Below, piece after piece: positions 50,991 through 63,572 of a stretch of 64,000 nucleotides of DNA. The translations under genes and the position numbers were made by a program. The stretch is from Candidatus Blochmanniella camponoti. GTDB lineage: Bacteria > Pseudomonadota > Gammaproteobacteria > Enterobacterales > Enterobacteriaceae. The notes below the pieces were generated by a model. That model was not told where the DNA came from and did no database searches. It saw only the letters and a list, made by a program, of their open reading frames with translations. Each line of letters opens with the position of its first letter. The stretch's first letter is position 1. Where the stretch lies: the NCBI RefSeq assembly GCF_023585825.1, contig NZ_CP097751.1, forward strand, positions 1-64,000, in the 5' to 3' direction.

Positions 50991-52289
50991 TTATTGCAAT
51001 ACACTAATACTAGATAATTGTGTAAAAAAATCTGGAAAAGTTTTATCGGTACACTTAGGATTGTTAATTATAATAGAGACATCCGATAATGCCACCAAAG
51101 AAAAACACATCGCTATACGATGATCATCGTAAGTATTAATATAAGCTGATTCTATTTTAACTGGAGGAGTAATTTGTAAATAATCGTAACCTTCCACAAT
51201 CTCCGCTCCTATTTTACGTAATTCAGTAGCCATTGCCGCTAGTCGATCGCTTTCTTTAACTCTCCAATTATAAATATTACGTAATATTGTAGGACCATTA
51301 ATAGAAAATAACGCAGTAATAGCGAGAGTCATTGCTGCATCTGGAATATTATTAACATCTAAATCAACAGCATTCAAATCAGCTCCACGAGTACACTCTA
51401 TATAATTAGAGCCCCACGCAATCTTTGCTCCCATACTTTCTAATATATTCGCAAAATAAATATCTCCTTGTTTACTATTGTGACCGACTCCTATAACTCG
51501 AACAGTACCCCCTCGAATAGCTGATGCTGCTAAAAAATAAGAAGCACTCGAGGCATCTCCTTCCACTAAATAATCCCCAGGTGATTGATATGTCATATTT
51601 CCTTTACAATAAAAAACACGATAATTGTCATGTTGTATGTTAATTCCAAAAATTTTCATAAGAGACAAAGTCATATCAATATATGGTCTGGATACTAATG
51701 TTCCGTCCACTTTAATAAGAGTGTCTCGATAAGCTAATGGCGTCATCATAAGCACAGATGACAAAAATTGACTAGAAATACTCCCTTTAATAAAAATTTC
51801 ACCTCCATAATACCCTCCATACAATCGTATGGGAGGGTAACCATCACGTTCCATATACTCAATACGCGCTCCTCCTTGTCTTAAGGCATCTACTAAGTGT
51901 GCAATCGGCCTATCTTTCATGCGAGGACGACCGGTGAGCACGACATTTTGAGTCTTTACAGACAATGCCGCAATAAGAGGTCTCATAACAGTCCCGGCAT
52001 TTCCCAAAGACAAAATTAGTTGATTGTTATTTTTTGATTGAATCGGACCGCCAACACCATTAATTTCGCAAGTTTTTCTATTATTTGAAAGACAGTATGA
52101 TACTCCTAGATTACGTAAAGCATCCAGCATACAACGCACATCATCACTATCCAACAAATTAGTTAACTGAGTAGTACCTGTAGCTTGAGCTGCTAACAAC
52201 AATGCTCGATTTGATATACTTTTAGAACCAGGAAGATGAATGGTTCCCTGTACTTTTTTTATAGGAGCTAATTTAATAAAATCATTCAC
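50991..52289 (-). CDS. aroA: 5-enolpyruvylshikimate-3-phosphate synthase
   Basis: Sixth step of the shikimate pathway. 432 aa (E. coli 427). [31 protein letters not shown] (the Gly of the PEP site is kept), [32 protein letters not shown], and [12 protein letters not shown]. Follows serC with a 129-bp gap. Indicates aromatic amino acid precursor synthesis, presumably of use to the host. Confidence 0.98.
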   Translation of the reverse strand: MNDFIKLAPIKKVQGTIHLPGSKSISNRALLLAAQATGTTQLTNLLDSDDVRCMLDALRNLGVSYCLSNNRKTCEINGVGGPIQSKNNNQLILSLGNAGTVMRPLIAALSVKTQNVVLTGRPRMKDRPIAHLVDALRQGGARIEYMERDGYPPIRLYGGYYGGEIFIKGSISSQFLSSVLMMTPLAYRDTLIKVDGTLVSRPYIDMTLSLMKIFGINIQHDNYRVFYCKGNMTYQSPGDYLVEGDASSASYFLAASAIRGGTVRVIGVGHNSKQGDIYFANILESMGAKIAWGSNYIECTRGADLNAVDLDVNNIPDAAMTLAITALFSINGPTILRNIYNWRVKESDRLAAMATELRKIGAEIVEGYDYLQITPPVKIESAYINTYDDHRIAMCFSLVALSDVSIIINNPKCTDKTFPDFFTQLSSISVLQ

Positions 52290-52418
52290 TTTTCACCAAC
52301 TTTTTATATAAAATATTCAATTTTTGAAATTAATAGCCCATAATACACCATTTACAATAATAATATATGATTGTATTTAACGATTTAACACATGGATATA
52401 ACAATCGATTGAATCTAA

Positions 52419-53507
52419 TTAGCGATATTTTTCAGAAAATAATTTCATAAATCTAATTAATTGTTTTACACCTTCTAATGTCATAGCATTATATAAAGAT
52501 GCCCGCATACCCCCCACTACTTTATGTCCTTTCAAACCATACAATCCGAAAGATATTGATTCTTTTAAAAAAAGATCATTTAATTTATTGTTTTTTAAAA
52601 AAAAGGCGATATTCATATATGAACGATTAGATAGACTAATATTATTATAATAGAAATTACTAGAATCAATAGCATCATATAAAAGAGCTGATTTTTCTTG
52701 ATTACGTTTATTAATTTCCTGCAAGCCTCCTTGTGTTTTTAACCATTTAAACATTAAACTAGCAACGTACCAGGACATGGTAACAGGCGTATTAAACATT
52801 GAGAAATTATCAGCTAAAATTTTATAATTTAAAATAGACGGGACTACTCGGTAAGGTTCTTTCAATAAATCTTTTCTGATAATTATTACAGTCAAACCAG
52901 ATATTCCAATGTTTTTTTGAGCCGTAGCATAAATTATACCAAAACGGTTTATTTTCAATGGACTCGAAAATAAAGTTGAAGAACAATCTGCTACCACTAT
53001 TTTATCAGAAAAATTTGGGGTTTCATATACAGCTATTCCATCAATAGTTTCATTAGGACAATAATGAATATACAGACTATTTTCAGAAACATCCCATTTA
53101 GATATAGGTTGAATATTATATAATCCATTTTTTTTGCCGACCACATTAATTATACGTGGATCACAATATTTTTTTGCTTCTATTGCTGCACTGTATGCCC
53201 AATACCCAGTTTTTACATAATCAACTCTTTCTGAAGATGTTTTTAATAAATTCATAGGAATCGCAGAAAATTGTGCACGAGCTCCACCATGACAAAATAA
53301 AACTTCATAATTTTCTGGAATATCGAGAAGATCGCGCATATCTTGTTTCGCTTCTTGCATTAATTGCACAAATTCTTTACTACGATGACTTATCTCTATG
53401 ACGGATATGCCCATATTATTCCAACTATATAACTCTTCTTTAAATTGCCTTAAAACTTGTTTTGGCAACATTGCCGGACCCGCGCTAAAATTGAATACTT
53501 TATTCAT
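52419..53507 (-). CDS. serC: Phosphoserine aminotransferase
   Basis: PLP enzyme for serine synthesis, also acting in the pyridoxine pathway. 362 aa, as E. coli. [45 protein letters not shown], the PLP lysine in AQKNIGISG, and the C-terminal [19 protein letters not shown]. First gene of the serC-aroA-cmk-rpsA run. Confidence 0.97.
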   Translation of the reverse strand: MNKVFNFSAGPAMLPKQVLRQFKEELYSWNNMGISVIEISHRSKEFVQLMQEAKQDMRDLLDIPENYEVLFCHGGARAQFSAIPMNLLKTSSERVDYVKTGYWAYSAAIEAKKYCDPRIINVVGKKNGLYNIQPISKWDVSENSLYIHYCPNETIDGIAVYETPNFSDKIVVADCSSTLFSSPLKINRFGIIYATAQKNIGISGLTVIIIRKDLLKEPYRVVPSILNYKILADNFSMFNTPVTMSWYVASLMFKWLKTQGGLQEINKRNQEKSALLYDAIDSSNFYYNNISLSNRSYMNIAFFLKNNKLNDLFLKESISFGLYGLKGHKVVGGMRASLYNAMTLEGVKQLIRFMKLFSEKYR

Positions 53508-53843
53508 ATAATAATCGATTATAAATAATTAAATTAATTAAAACAGTATCCTTCATAATGAACTACTATTGAAAACAACAATTAAAAAATATTAAAATAA
53601 TGTTAAGCAACATACTGTATTGAAATTTTCATTCAATATAATAAAATGAAGACTATTATTTTAGCATAAATAACATTTTCAAGTGCAATGAACAAAATAA
53701 AATGTTTATCAAAAATAATGAATTTTTCTTATTATCATCTTTAATTCAAAGATCTAGTTACTCATAATAAATATATACATTTATTTATTTAACAAAATAA
53801 TAACAATTAATTAAATCAAAAACCTATATTTAAAAATTAACAT
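53508..53843. other. 336-bp spacer between serS and serC
   Basis: No gene. A short dyad (TATTGAA/TTCAATA) lies near 53619-53639. Likely holds the serC promoter; no clear -35/-10 pair was found. Confidence 0.45.
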
Positions 53844-55130
53844 TCAATTAATATGTGTTATATCACTCATATAAGGATATAGCACCGAAGGAATCGCCAC
53901 GCGTCCATCTTCTAATTGATAATTTTCAAGCACCGCTGCCAATGCTCGACCTATTGCTACTCCAGAAGCATTTAAAGTATGCAATAATCTTGTTTTTCTA
54001 TGCATTCTTCCTTTATATCGCGCTCTTATACGACGCGCTTGAAAATCTCCAACGTTTGAACAAGAAGAAACCTCACAATAAGCATTATGTGCTGGAAGCC
54101 ATACTTCCAAATCATACGTTTTGCAAGAAGAAAATCCAATATTTCCTGTGCATAATAATATTTTCCTGTAAGGTAATTTAAGTAATTGCAATACTTGCTC
54201 CGCATGACCAGTTATTTCTTCTAATATCTGCATAGATTTATCTGGATGTACTACTTGAACCATTTCAACTTTATCAAATTGATGCATCCTAATTAATCCA
54301 CGAGTATGATGGCCATATGATCCTGCTTCATAACGGAAACATGGAGTATGAGCAACCATCTTAATGGGTAATTCTTCTTCATCAAGAATTACATCACGAA
54401 CTAAATTTATTAGAGGCACTTCAGCAGTAGGTATTAATGCGTATGGATTGGTTCCAGATTGTAAGTGTTGAATATGAAACAAGTCTTCATAAAATTTTGG
54501 TAATTGACCTGCACCATATAAAGATTCTTGATTTACTAAATATGGTAGATAATACTCTTCGTATCCATGACGCTTAACATGCAAATCTATCATAAATTGA
54601 GACAAAGCGCGATGCAAATGTGCTATTTGTCCTTTCATTACGATAAAACGTGTTCCAGTCAATTTTGTTGCATTAACAAAATCTAAATCATTATTTAATG
54701 CGCCCAACGCTACATGATCCCGTATTGGGAAATTATATTGACCCGGCTTACCCCAACGCATAATTTCTAAATTATCTTGATCTCTAAATCCATAAGGCAC
54801 TTGATCATCTGGAATATTCGGTAAAGATAACTCAAATTGTTTAATCCTGTTTTTTAATGCTTTATTTTCAAGTTTAAGAGAAGTTAATTTTTTTCCTAAA
54901 ATATATGCTTCTTGACATAAAAATTCTACATTTTCTCCACGAGACTTAGCTATTCCTATAATTTTAGCCTTAGCTTTACGTTCGGTCTGTAAACTTTCGG
55001 TTTTCTTTTGTAAAATTTTTCGCAAACTCTCTTGCTGACGAAATTTATTAATATTTAGTATAAACTTTCTGCGAGCAAGCTTTTTAGCAACCAAATCAAG
55101 ATTACTGCGCAACAAATTGGGATCAATCAT
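53844..55130 (-). CDS. serS: Seryl-tRNA synthetase
   Basis: Class II synthetase. 428 aa (E. coli 430). N-terminal tRNA-binding coiled-coil arm (about residues 25-105), then [25 protein letters not shown], motif 2 [22 protein letters not shown], and motif 3 near [17 protein letters not shown]. It lies upstream of serC on the same strand and downstream of lolA, as in E. coli apart from the missing rarA. Confidence 0.97.
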   Translation of the reverse strand: MIDPNLLRSNLDLVAKKLARRKFILNINKFRQQESLRKILQKKTESLQTERKAKAKIIGIAKSRGENVEFLCQEAYILGKKLTSLKLENKALKNRIKQFELSLPNIPDDQVPYGFRDQDNLEIMRWGKPGQYNFPIRDHVALGALNNDLDFVNATKLTGTRFIVMKGQIAHLHRALSQFMIDLHVKRHGYEEYYLPYLVNQESLYGAGQLPKFYEDLFHIQHLQSGTNPYALIPTAEVPLINLVRDVILDEEELPIKMVAHTPCFRYEAGSYGHHTRGLIRMHQFDKVEMVQVVHPDKSMQILEEITGHAEQVLQLLKLPYRKILLCTGNIGFSSCKTYDLEVWLPAHNAYCEVSSCSNVGDFQARRIRARYKGRMHRKTRLLHTLNASGVAIGRALAAVLENYQLEDGRVAIPSVLYPYMSDITHIN

Positions 55131-55905
55131 ATCTAACCTATACTATTCGTTTTATCATATACTAATTTTACTAATAATATATTTTTAACAACCACAACAA
55201 ATTTATACTATTATAACAAATTCATACCATATTATTATTTATTAAAATTTACAATATCATATAATTTACTATACCAAATGTAAAATATTATGATTTATTA
55301 TGTTAATGATGATATTTCAAATGCGTATATGCACTTTCCTAATGCCTATCCAATTTAACTCTTTAAAAATATCTAAAAACAATTAATGTTTGTATGCAAA
55401 ATACATTTGCACACTATGCATACAGCAACACTACTTTATAGCATTTTTTTAATTCTTTTGTAAAAACAATACCTCTCTCATATATAAACACACCTATATA
55501 TTATATAGGTAATAACTTGAAAACAATTCAAATGAATTTACTGCATCTTTATTAAAGAACAAAGATATATGTCATATATATACGACTTTTAAAATCATAT
55601 TTATTCTCATAATAATACTTCCATTATCTTTCGATGATACAAAATATGTGCTCTGTTAATATTTCGTGAAAACTAATATAGAAACAATACAATAATCAAA
55701 TGCGTTTTATTATTATGGAATGTCAAATATAACATTTTCTAAATTTCTTTTATTATATAGATATCGTAATACACGTCAAACTCCTTACAACATATCAATA
55801 AAAATCAACTGAACATGCTTTATATGATTTTTGATAAATATCTCACATAAAAAATAATTTTTTTTATTTATTTAACAAAAATTTAAATTAATTATCTAAT
55901 AGATA
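55131..55905. other. 775-bp spacer between lolA and serS
   Basis: rarA occupies this place in E. coli; no remnant can be read. An 8-bp stem (55492-55499 with 55503-55510) is the only structure noticed. Confidence 0.5.
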
Positions 55906-56523
55906 TTATTTTCTTTGATCGTCTAGTTGAATGTCCTTAGAAGGAGCGAAATAAAACTTACTTATATCAATGTCATTATTATTTTGATCTAATAAATAGT
56001 AATCTACATGTTGTCCTTTTTCTTCGAAAATACTAAATTTCTCGATTGTACCCCGATCAGTGATTTTAATTCTACATTCTTTTAAATTAAAATTATTACT
56101 TATCGGTATTAAATAAAAAAAATCCCCTTGTTGGGATACAGTATATTCATTCCATTCATATATATTATTACCAGAAAACAACATAAAAAAAATATTATCA
56201 GAAAAGTTTCGCAACCAATACGCAGTAACTTGTTTGATAGAAGGAATATAAAACCAAAGTGTTTTCCCATCAGATATTAAAAAATTTTCTTCAGGGGATA
56301 TCATATGCCAATTAAATAAATTAGGACGTTTTATCCATAATTCTCCACGATATTCTAACACCACATTGTTATCAGAATTAATAACTTTCTGAATAAAATG
56401 CACGTAAAAATTATTTATTTTTTTAAGGCGGTTTTGTAAGACAAAAACAGATGTATCATCAGCTACTACTGTAATAGCTATAATAACGCTTAAAAAAACA
56501 GCATATATTATCTGTTTCGTCAT
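55906..56523 (-). CDS. lolA: Periplasmic lipoprotein chaperone LolA
   Basis: Carries lipoproteins from LolCDE to LolB. 205 aa (E. coli 203). Signal peptide ending near VVADD. Conserved: LWIKRPNLFNWHM, SDGKTLWFYIPSIKQVTAYWL, and the C-terminal VDDQRK-type LDDQRK. Partner LolB and substrates Pal and Lpp are in this window. It follows ftsK, as in E. coli. Confidence 0.96.
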   Translation of the reverse strand: MTKQIIYAVFLSVIIAITVVADDTSVFVLQNRLKKINNFYVHFIQKVINSDNNVVLEYRGELWIKRPNLFNWHMISPEENFLISDGKTLWFYIPSIKQVTAYWLRNFSDNIFFMLFSGNNIYEWNEYTVSQQGDFFYLIPISNNFNLKECRIKITDRGTIEKFSIFEEKGQHVDYYLLDQNNNDIDISKFYFAPSKDIQLDDQRK

Positions 56524-56640
56524 TCTGAATTAATTATCTCCATTATCATTATATATTTGTTTAAATAAACAATAATATTATTATATCTGTATATACACAT
56601 CCCTATACAAGATATAATAATTCTGATTATTCAGAAAGGA

Positions 56641-58965
56641 TCATGAACTAATCGTTTGATTTTTCCAAAAATTAACTACTGCACGTATTTCTCGATCTTC
56701 TATGAAGGCTCCATGTACCCGAGTAGATATGGAAGAGTGAGGTCCTAAATATAACATATCGCCCATACCTAATAAGGATTCTGCTCCGGATTGATCAAGA
56801 ATAGTACGAGAATCTATTTTACTTGATACAGTAAAAGCTATACGAGCTGGAATATTTGCTTTAATTACTCCAGTAATTACATTCACTGACGGTCTTTGAG
56901 TTGCTAATATTACATGAATTCCAGCAGCTCGAGCCTTTTGTGTTAAACGAATAACTAATTCTTCCACTTTTTTTGTTGTAGTCATCATCAAATCTGAAAA
57001 TTCATCTACAATAATTACAATATACGGTAATTTATCTAATGTATTAGAACAAAATGCAGTATCATTATTCACGTATTTGCTGATAATATTATTTGTTGCA
57101 TATTTTTTAGAATAACATTGTGTTATATAGCTGTTATAATTTTCTAAATTTCGAACACTAAGCATAGCCATCAATTTATAACGACGCTCCATTTCCTTTA
57201 CACACCATTGTAATACTTCATAAACTTCTTGGGTATTGGTAATAATTTGTTTTAAAAGATGAGGAATACCTGAATATATTGATAATTCTAAAATTTTAGG
57301 ATCAATCATAATAAAACGCACTTCTTCTGGTGTAGCCTTATATAAAAGACTAATAATCATAGCATTAATCCCCACAGATTTACCTGATCCAGTAGTGCCA
57401 GCAACTAATAAATGAGGTAGAGATTTAAGATCTATAATTAACGGCTGTCCAGATATATCCTTTCCCAAGACCAACGCTAATGGAGTATTGATATTCCTAA
57501 ACTGATCTGAACCAATTATATCTCCTAAATATACTGTTCTTCGCTGTTTATTAGGAATTTCTAATCCAACATATGGAGTGCCCGGAATTACATCTACCAC
57601 TTTAACAGAATTTGTGTATAAAACACGAGCTAAATCGCGTGATAAATTAGAAATTCTTGACGATTTTATACCCGGTGACAAATTCAACTCAAATCGAGTA
57701 ATTACCGGTCCAGGAACAATATTAGCCACATTTGCTACAATGTGATATTCTAGTAGTTTCGATTCTAGAAATTGAGAAATTTTTTTTAATTCCAAGAAGT
57801 CTATCGTTGTTTTTTCTGAAGAAGATGTAGTCAATAAGTCTATATTTGGAAAAGTAGCAGCGCGATTGTTATAACATGGAATAGGATGTCCCGTGGGGAC
57901 TTTTTTATATTTTAACAAAGGTACATGTTGTTTTATGTTTTTTTTAACAAACATGGGAATTTTTTGATCAATATTATTTCTATCAGTACGTATTACATTT
58001 AAATCTTGTATCAATGATACATTATGTTTTTGTTCTCTTTTGTCAACACAATGTATATTGTTATTACTACTACAAATTGTTTGGTCAAATTTATTATTTT
58101 TTACAGAACAATTTTTGCCTTTAGAAACAACGTTAGTCACATATTTTTTTTGATAATAATTGTAACCTTGACTAAATATCTTAATCGCTGAAATGCATTT
58201 CATTTTAAAAAAATTATTTTTTAAAATAGGATTAAATTGCTTAGTAGATCTGCTAATGTTTTTAGATACATCAGGGATGATTTGTATGTTTAATAAATCA
58301 TTTTTTAAATTTTTTAAAAAATTAGGATCCTGTGTAGAAAAAACCAATGGATACATAAGTCGTTTAGCACACGATTTTTGATGAATAAATTGATATCGAT
58401 ATTTTTTCTTACAAAAAAATAATGCACTTAAATAGCGTAAATAATTAAATAAGTGATTCTTAATAGTTTTTAAAATCATCCCAAAAAATTTATTAAAAAA
58501 CACTGTAATATCAATAATTCCAATGAAAAAAAATAAAATTATGCTGACATGATGAGTCATTTTTTCATAAGATGAAATAATATCATACGATATGCTTCCT
58601 ACTATGCCGCCAGAAGAAAAATAAAAAAAATTATCGATTGTTATATGAGCTAATCCACAACACGCGAATAATAATATCAATATGCCTATTAATTTAAATA
58701 TAAAAATAAAAACAGTAATACGCATACCCTGCACACAAATTTTCCAAAGATAAAAAAACAGAAATAAAGGAATTACATACACTGGAATACCAAAAATAAA
58801 AAATAAGAAATCAGAAATTTTCGCTCCTAACATACCTCCAACATTATGAATAGATCCATCCCACGTAGTCTGTAACCAGCCAGGATCTGCAGGATTAAAA
58901 CTAATTAATGAGATAATTAAATATAATAAAGTTATACTTACACCAATCAATATAACATTAATCAC
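56641..58965 (-). CDS. ftsK: DNA translocase FtsK, shortened, no gamma domain
   Basis: Couples division with chromosome segregation. 774 aa against 1329 in E. coli. Four N-terminal membrane helices to about residue 170 (LISFNPADPGW, IHNVGGMLGA), a reduced low-complexity linker (to ~380), and a RecA-like motor with Walker A LLVAGTTGSGKSVGINAM and Walker B YIVIIVDEFSDLMM, ending with LDQSGAESLLGMGDMLYLGP and VVNFWKNQTISS. The winged-helix gamma domain that reads KOPS and activates XerD is missing; no remnant fits in the 117 bp before lolA. Start is GTG (58965); a stop lies four codons upstream, so the N-terminus is ~20 residues short. Confidence 0.94.
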   Translation of the reverse strand: MINVILIGVSITLLYLIISLISFNPADPGWLQTTWDGSIHNVGGMLGAKISDFLFFIFGIPVYVIPLFLFFYLWKICVQGMRITVFIFIFKLIGILILLFACCGLAHITIDNFFYFSSGGIVGSISYDIISSYEKMTHHVSIILFFFIGIIDITVFFNKFFGMILKTIKNHLFNYLRYLSALFFCKKKYRYQFIHQKSCAKRLMYPLVFSTQDPNFLKNLKNDLLNIQIIPDVSKNISRSTKQFNPILKNNFFKMKCISAIKIFSQGYNYYQKKYVTNVVSKGKNCSVKNNKFDQTICSSNNNIHCVDKREQKHNVSLIQDLNVIRTDRNNIDQKIPMFVKKNIKQHVPLLKYKKVPTGHPIPCYNNRAATFPNIDLLTTSSSEKTTIDFLELKKISQFLESKLLEYHIVANVANIVPGPVITRFELNLSPGIKSSRISNLSRDLARVLYTNSVKVVDVIPGTPYVGLEIPNKQRRTVYLGDIIGSDQFRNINTPLALVLGKDISGQPLIIDLKSLPHLLVAGTTGSGKSVGINAMIISLLYKATPEEVRFIMIDPKILELSIYSGIPHLLKQIITNTQEVYEVLQWCVKEMERRYKLMAMLSVRNLENYNSYITQCYSKKYATNNIISKYVNNDTAFCSNTLDKLPYIVIIVDEFSDLMMTTTKKVEELVIRLTQKARAAGIHVILATQRPSVNVITGVIKANIPARIAFTVSSKIDSRTILDQSGAESLLGMGDMLYLGPHSSISTRVHGAFIEDREIRAVVNFWKNQTISS

Positions 58966-60552
<1,587 letters not shown>

Positions 60553-61050
60553 TAATACAACAAAACAAATAAAACAAAATTTCAAATAAAACTATCCATT
60601 AACTTTTAAATAAAATATATAATTATTCGTACTAAAAAATCTAAAAATAAAAATTAATATTTAACAAGTGAAAGCTAATGTTTAACGTTATTCAAAATAC
60701 GTAGTAACAACATTGAATAAATATATGAGGTTCACTATAGCAAACATATAGTGAATATATTACAACCTGAATACATAAAAGACAAAGCAAAAAATAGGAT
60801 TTGTACTGAAGCAATAGTATATATGTTGAAAGTAAATAAAAAAGTAACTAATTTTTATAATATAGATCCCATTATAGTCTATTATTATAGTTGTAATTTA
60901 GTAATTGTATTTGACAGAAAAAAATAAACTTTTCTAATAAATTTATAAAAATTAATATTTAAATTATCGTATGAATAAAATCAACACTTGATTAGCTTTT
61001 AATCTTATGAGAAAATTCCGAATCGTTTATTTAATTTTTTAGAGATCATA
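60553..61050. other. 498-bp spacer between trxB and infA
   Basis: No tRNA (E. coli has serW near infA) and no gene. Contains a 9-bp stem (60731-60739 with 60747-60755), possibly the end of trxB, and a candidate promoter at 60911-60940. Confidence 0.5.
60911..60940 (+). promoter_or_regulatory. Candidate sigma-70 promoter of infA
   Basis: Perfect -35 TTGACA at 60911-60916, 18 bases, then TAATAA at 60935-60940 as a weak -10. It would start transcription about 105 bases before infA. In so AT-rich a sequence a chance match is possible. Confidence 0.35.
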
Positions 61051-61269
61051 ATGACAAAAGAAGACAGTTTCGAAATGCACGGTACAGTATTAGATACCTT
61101 GCCTAATACGATGTTCCGTGTAAAGTTAGAAAACGGACACGTCATTGTAGCACATATTTCTGGAAAAATAAGAAAAAACTACATTCGAATATTAACAGGA
61201 GACAAAGTCACCGTTGAACTGACACCATACGATTTAAGTAAAGGAAGGATTATTTTCCGTAGCCGATAA
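61051..61269 (+). CDS. infA: Translation initiation factor IF-1
   Basis: 72 aa, as E. coli; a single S1/OB domain that blocks the A site during initiation. [22 protein letters not shown] at the start; the C-terminal half ([35 protein letters not shown]) is nearly unchanged. Convergent with the receptor gene that follows. Confidence 0.98.
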   Translation: MTKEDSFEMHGTVLDTLPNTMFRVKLENGHVIVAHISGKIRKNYIRILTGDKVTVELTPYDLSKGRIIFRSR

Positions 61270-61427
61270 CAATCAAAATTTAATTTAAACTTTTATATAT
61301 ATGCACCGTTAAATCCGCTATGAACACAAGTCCATCTATTAGTTTTGTTTCAAAAATCATGGTAAATTCATACATACCCATTATATCAATCACATTAATA
61401 TAAACCAAGATGTTTATTATCTTTTGT

Positions 61428-63572
61428 TTATAACTCCATACCTAATCTAATCCACCAGGTACGCCCTGGTTCATAAATCAGAGTACCAGAAGGATATCCA
61501 AGTCGTTTATGAACACACGAATTCAAATATTCTCTATAATTATGATTTAGTAAATTGTCTACACCAATGCTAAATTTATAAAATTGAGAGCTTTTCCATG
61601 CAAAATTCATGGATAATATTCCAAATCCTGAAGTATTACAATTTACACCTGTATGAGGCAACATGTTTCTAGAAACAAAAGACCCCGGTGACATCAACGA
61701 ACTATTAACAGATTGCGCCAACGCCAATCTCCACTTAGCAGCTATACTGTAACTTCCTCGTATCCATTGACATGTAACTCTTCCCTCCAATGGAGGAGTT
61801 CTAAATAAAGTGCAGCCATCATCAATATTCATGCCCCAAACCCATGATATATTAGTTGCAGTGTGCCAATGCTCATTAAATTGATAATTTAATCCTACTT
61901 CAGTTCCGCATATTTTAGCATGAATGTTCTCCGCGTAACTAATACTATCTTGTATGGTATCATCGTTGCGATAATCACATACGATAAAATCTTTAACATA
62001 TCCAGCATAAGATGATATCCATCCATTTATTTGTAGATGTTGAAAACACGCTCCTATATCTATCTGAACAGTTTTTTCAGGTTTTAATTTTAAAATATCA
62101 TCTATATTAATGTTTTCACCGGATTTAGTATAAAATAGCTCCCAATAATCAGGCAAACGAAAACTTGTTCCTACACCAATATAATATGACAACAACGGAT
62201 TGATATTATCCTCATAGCGTATAAACCCAGCAGGATATACTATACCATGTCGTTTATATTTAGAACAATTATTAAAATTAATTACACTATATTCCAGTCG
62301 TGTCCCTCCCACAAATCTTCTGTTTGACAATGAATCCACGATCAATTCGGTAAATATACCCGTGTCTCGAGAGACAATGTCCGTTTTCCAATTAGAATTA
62401 GATTCCATATGTTCTCTATGTGTATTAATTTGAACATCTGCGCCACTATGACATTTGATATTATCCCACTGAGATACAGCAATACCTCGTGCACCCCATA
62501 TTAATCGATCAACATTATTATTAATATTACCACTAAACCCACAACATTTTTCAGTAGATAATTCTGTATTACGAGACACAGTGTCAGCCATAATATGATT
62601 TACATAATTATGCCAAGCTTGTAATTCAATTTTATCTAATATTTTGCTGATATCTAAAGCTTCTATTTTCATTCCATAACTTTCTCTAGCAAAACACAAC
62701 CCATCCATAGATCGAGCGGCATAATTTGCAGTACCATTTCCCTGTCCTAGGCTGACTTCTAGATATGTATCTGAACTCAAATTAAATGACAAAATCGCAT
62801 CAGCGTTCCATTTATACCACGCAGAATGTACCTGGTCTTTATTGCCATCATGATAGTCGTCTGAACGAGAAATATTGCCTATTAATCTAATATAGCCGTA
62901 TTTACTCCCCATAACACTATCTATATTTTTATCTATTTTATTATTTGCACCGATTGTTACATTACTACGCAATTGAATTTTTGATTTATCAAATCTAGGA
63001 TGATATCGTTCAAATTGCAACGTACCCGCAGATGTTACAGGACCCCATAGTACTGTTTGAGGGCCTTTAATGATATTTAAAATATCAAAAGTCTCGGGAA
63101 AAATATAAGCACTAACAGGATCCATATGAGAAAAACAAGCACCAAGTATTTCTCCGTTATCCATCAAAATACGTATTCGAGATCCAAACATTCCCCTAAA
63201 CACTGGTTCGTTATTTACTCCTCCATTACGAATAGCAGAAAATCCAGCAATACTTTTTAAATAATCAGAAACATCAATTACATACAACGACTGCAAAGTC
63301 GTTGCAGGAGAATCACTAAAAATCAATGGGGAATTTTTTGACGAAATAACAGTTATGACGTCATCATGCATTTTTCCTTGGAATAATATAGGTAGTTTTT
63401 GTACGCCACTAAATATTGATATCGAAGTATCTTTAGGTTTACTACTAACAGATACATCATTTGAATTAGCTTGAGAATTATTAACAGTAAATATGATTAA
63501 CACAAAACATATCAAAAATAATATCATATGAATTAATATTTCATTACTATAAAAAAATTTACTATATACCAT
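61428..63572 (-). CDS. TonB-dependent receptor, OprC-type copper receptor
   Basis: 714-aa outer-membrane beta-barrel. Hydrophobic leader at residues ~16-35 (start could also be Met16), TonB-box-like DDVITV at 70-75, plug domain ~85-195 (DYLKSIAGFSAIRNGG, VFRGMFGSRIRILMDNG, IKGPQTVLWGP), then the barrel to a C-terminal aromatic-poor MEL. It matches the OprC/NosA copper-receptor family rather than siderophore receptors. The copper ligands described for Pseudomonas OprC (CxxxM and HxM) appear as Cys146-x3-Met150 and His326-x-Met328. TonB, ExbB and ExbD are not in the window. No symbol is assigned; iron or another substrate cannot be excluded. Confidence 0.86.
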   Translation of the reverse strand: MVYSKFFYSNEILIHMILFLICFVLIIFTVNNSQANSNDVSVSSKPKDTSISIFSGVQKLPILFQGKMHDDVITVISSKNSPLIFSDSPATTLQSLYVIDVSDYLKSIAGFSAIRNGGVNNEPVFRGMFGSRIRILMDNGEILGACFSHMDPVSAYIFPETFDILNIIKGPQTVLWGPVTSAGTLQFERYHPRFDKSKIQLRSNVTIGANNKIDKNIDSVMGSKYGYIRLIGNISRSDDYHDGNKDQVHSAWYKWNADAILSFNLSSDTYLEVSLGQGNGTANYAARSMDGLCFARESYGMKIEALDISKILDKIELQAWHNYVNHIMADTVSRNTELSTEKCCGFSGNINNNVDRLIWGARGIAVSQWDNIKCHSGADVQINTHREHMESNSNWKTDIVSRDTGIFTELIVDSLSNRRFVGGTRLEYSVINFNNCSKYKRHGIVYPAGFIRYEDNINPLLSYYIGVGTSFRLPDYWELFYTKSGENINIDDILKLKPEKTVQIDIGACFQHLQINGWISSYAGYVKDFIVCDYRNDDTIQDSISYAENIHAKICGTEVGLNYQFNEHWHTATNISWVWGMNIDDGCTLFRTPPLEGRVTCQWIRGSYSIAAKWRLALAQSVNSSLMSPGSFVSRNMLPHTGVNCNTSGFGILSMNFAWKSSQFYKFSIGVDNLLNHNYREYLNSCVHKRLGYPSGTLIYEPGRTWWIRLGMEL

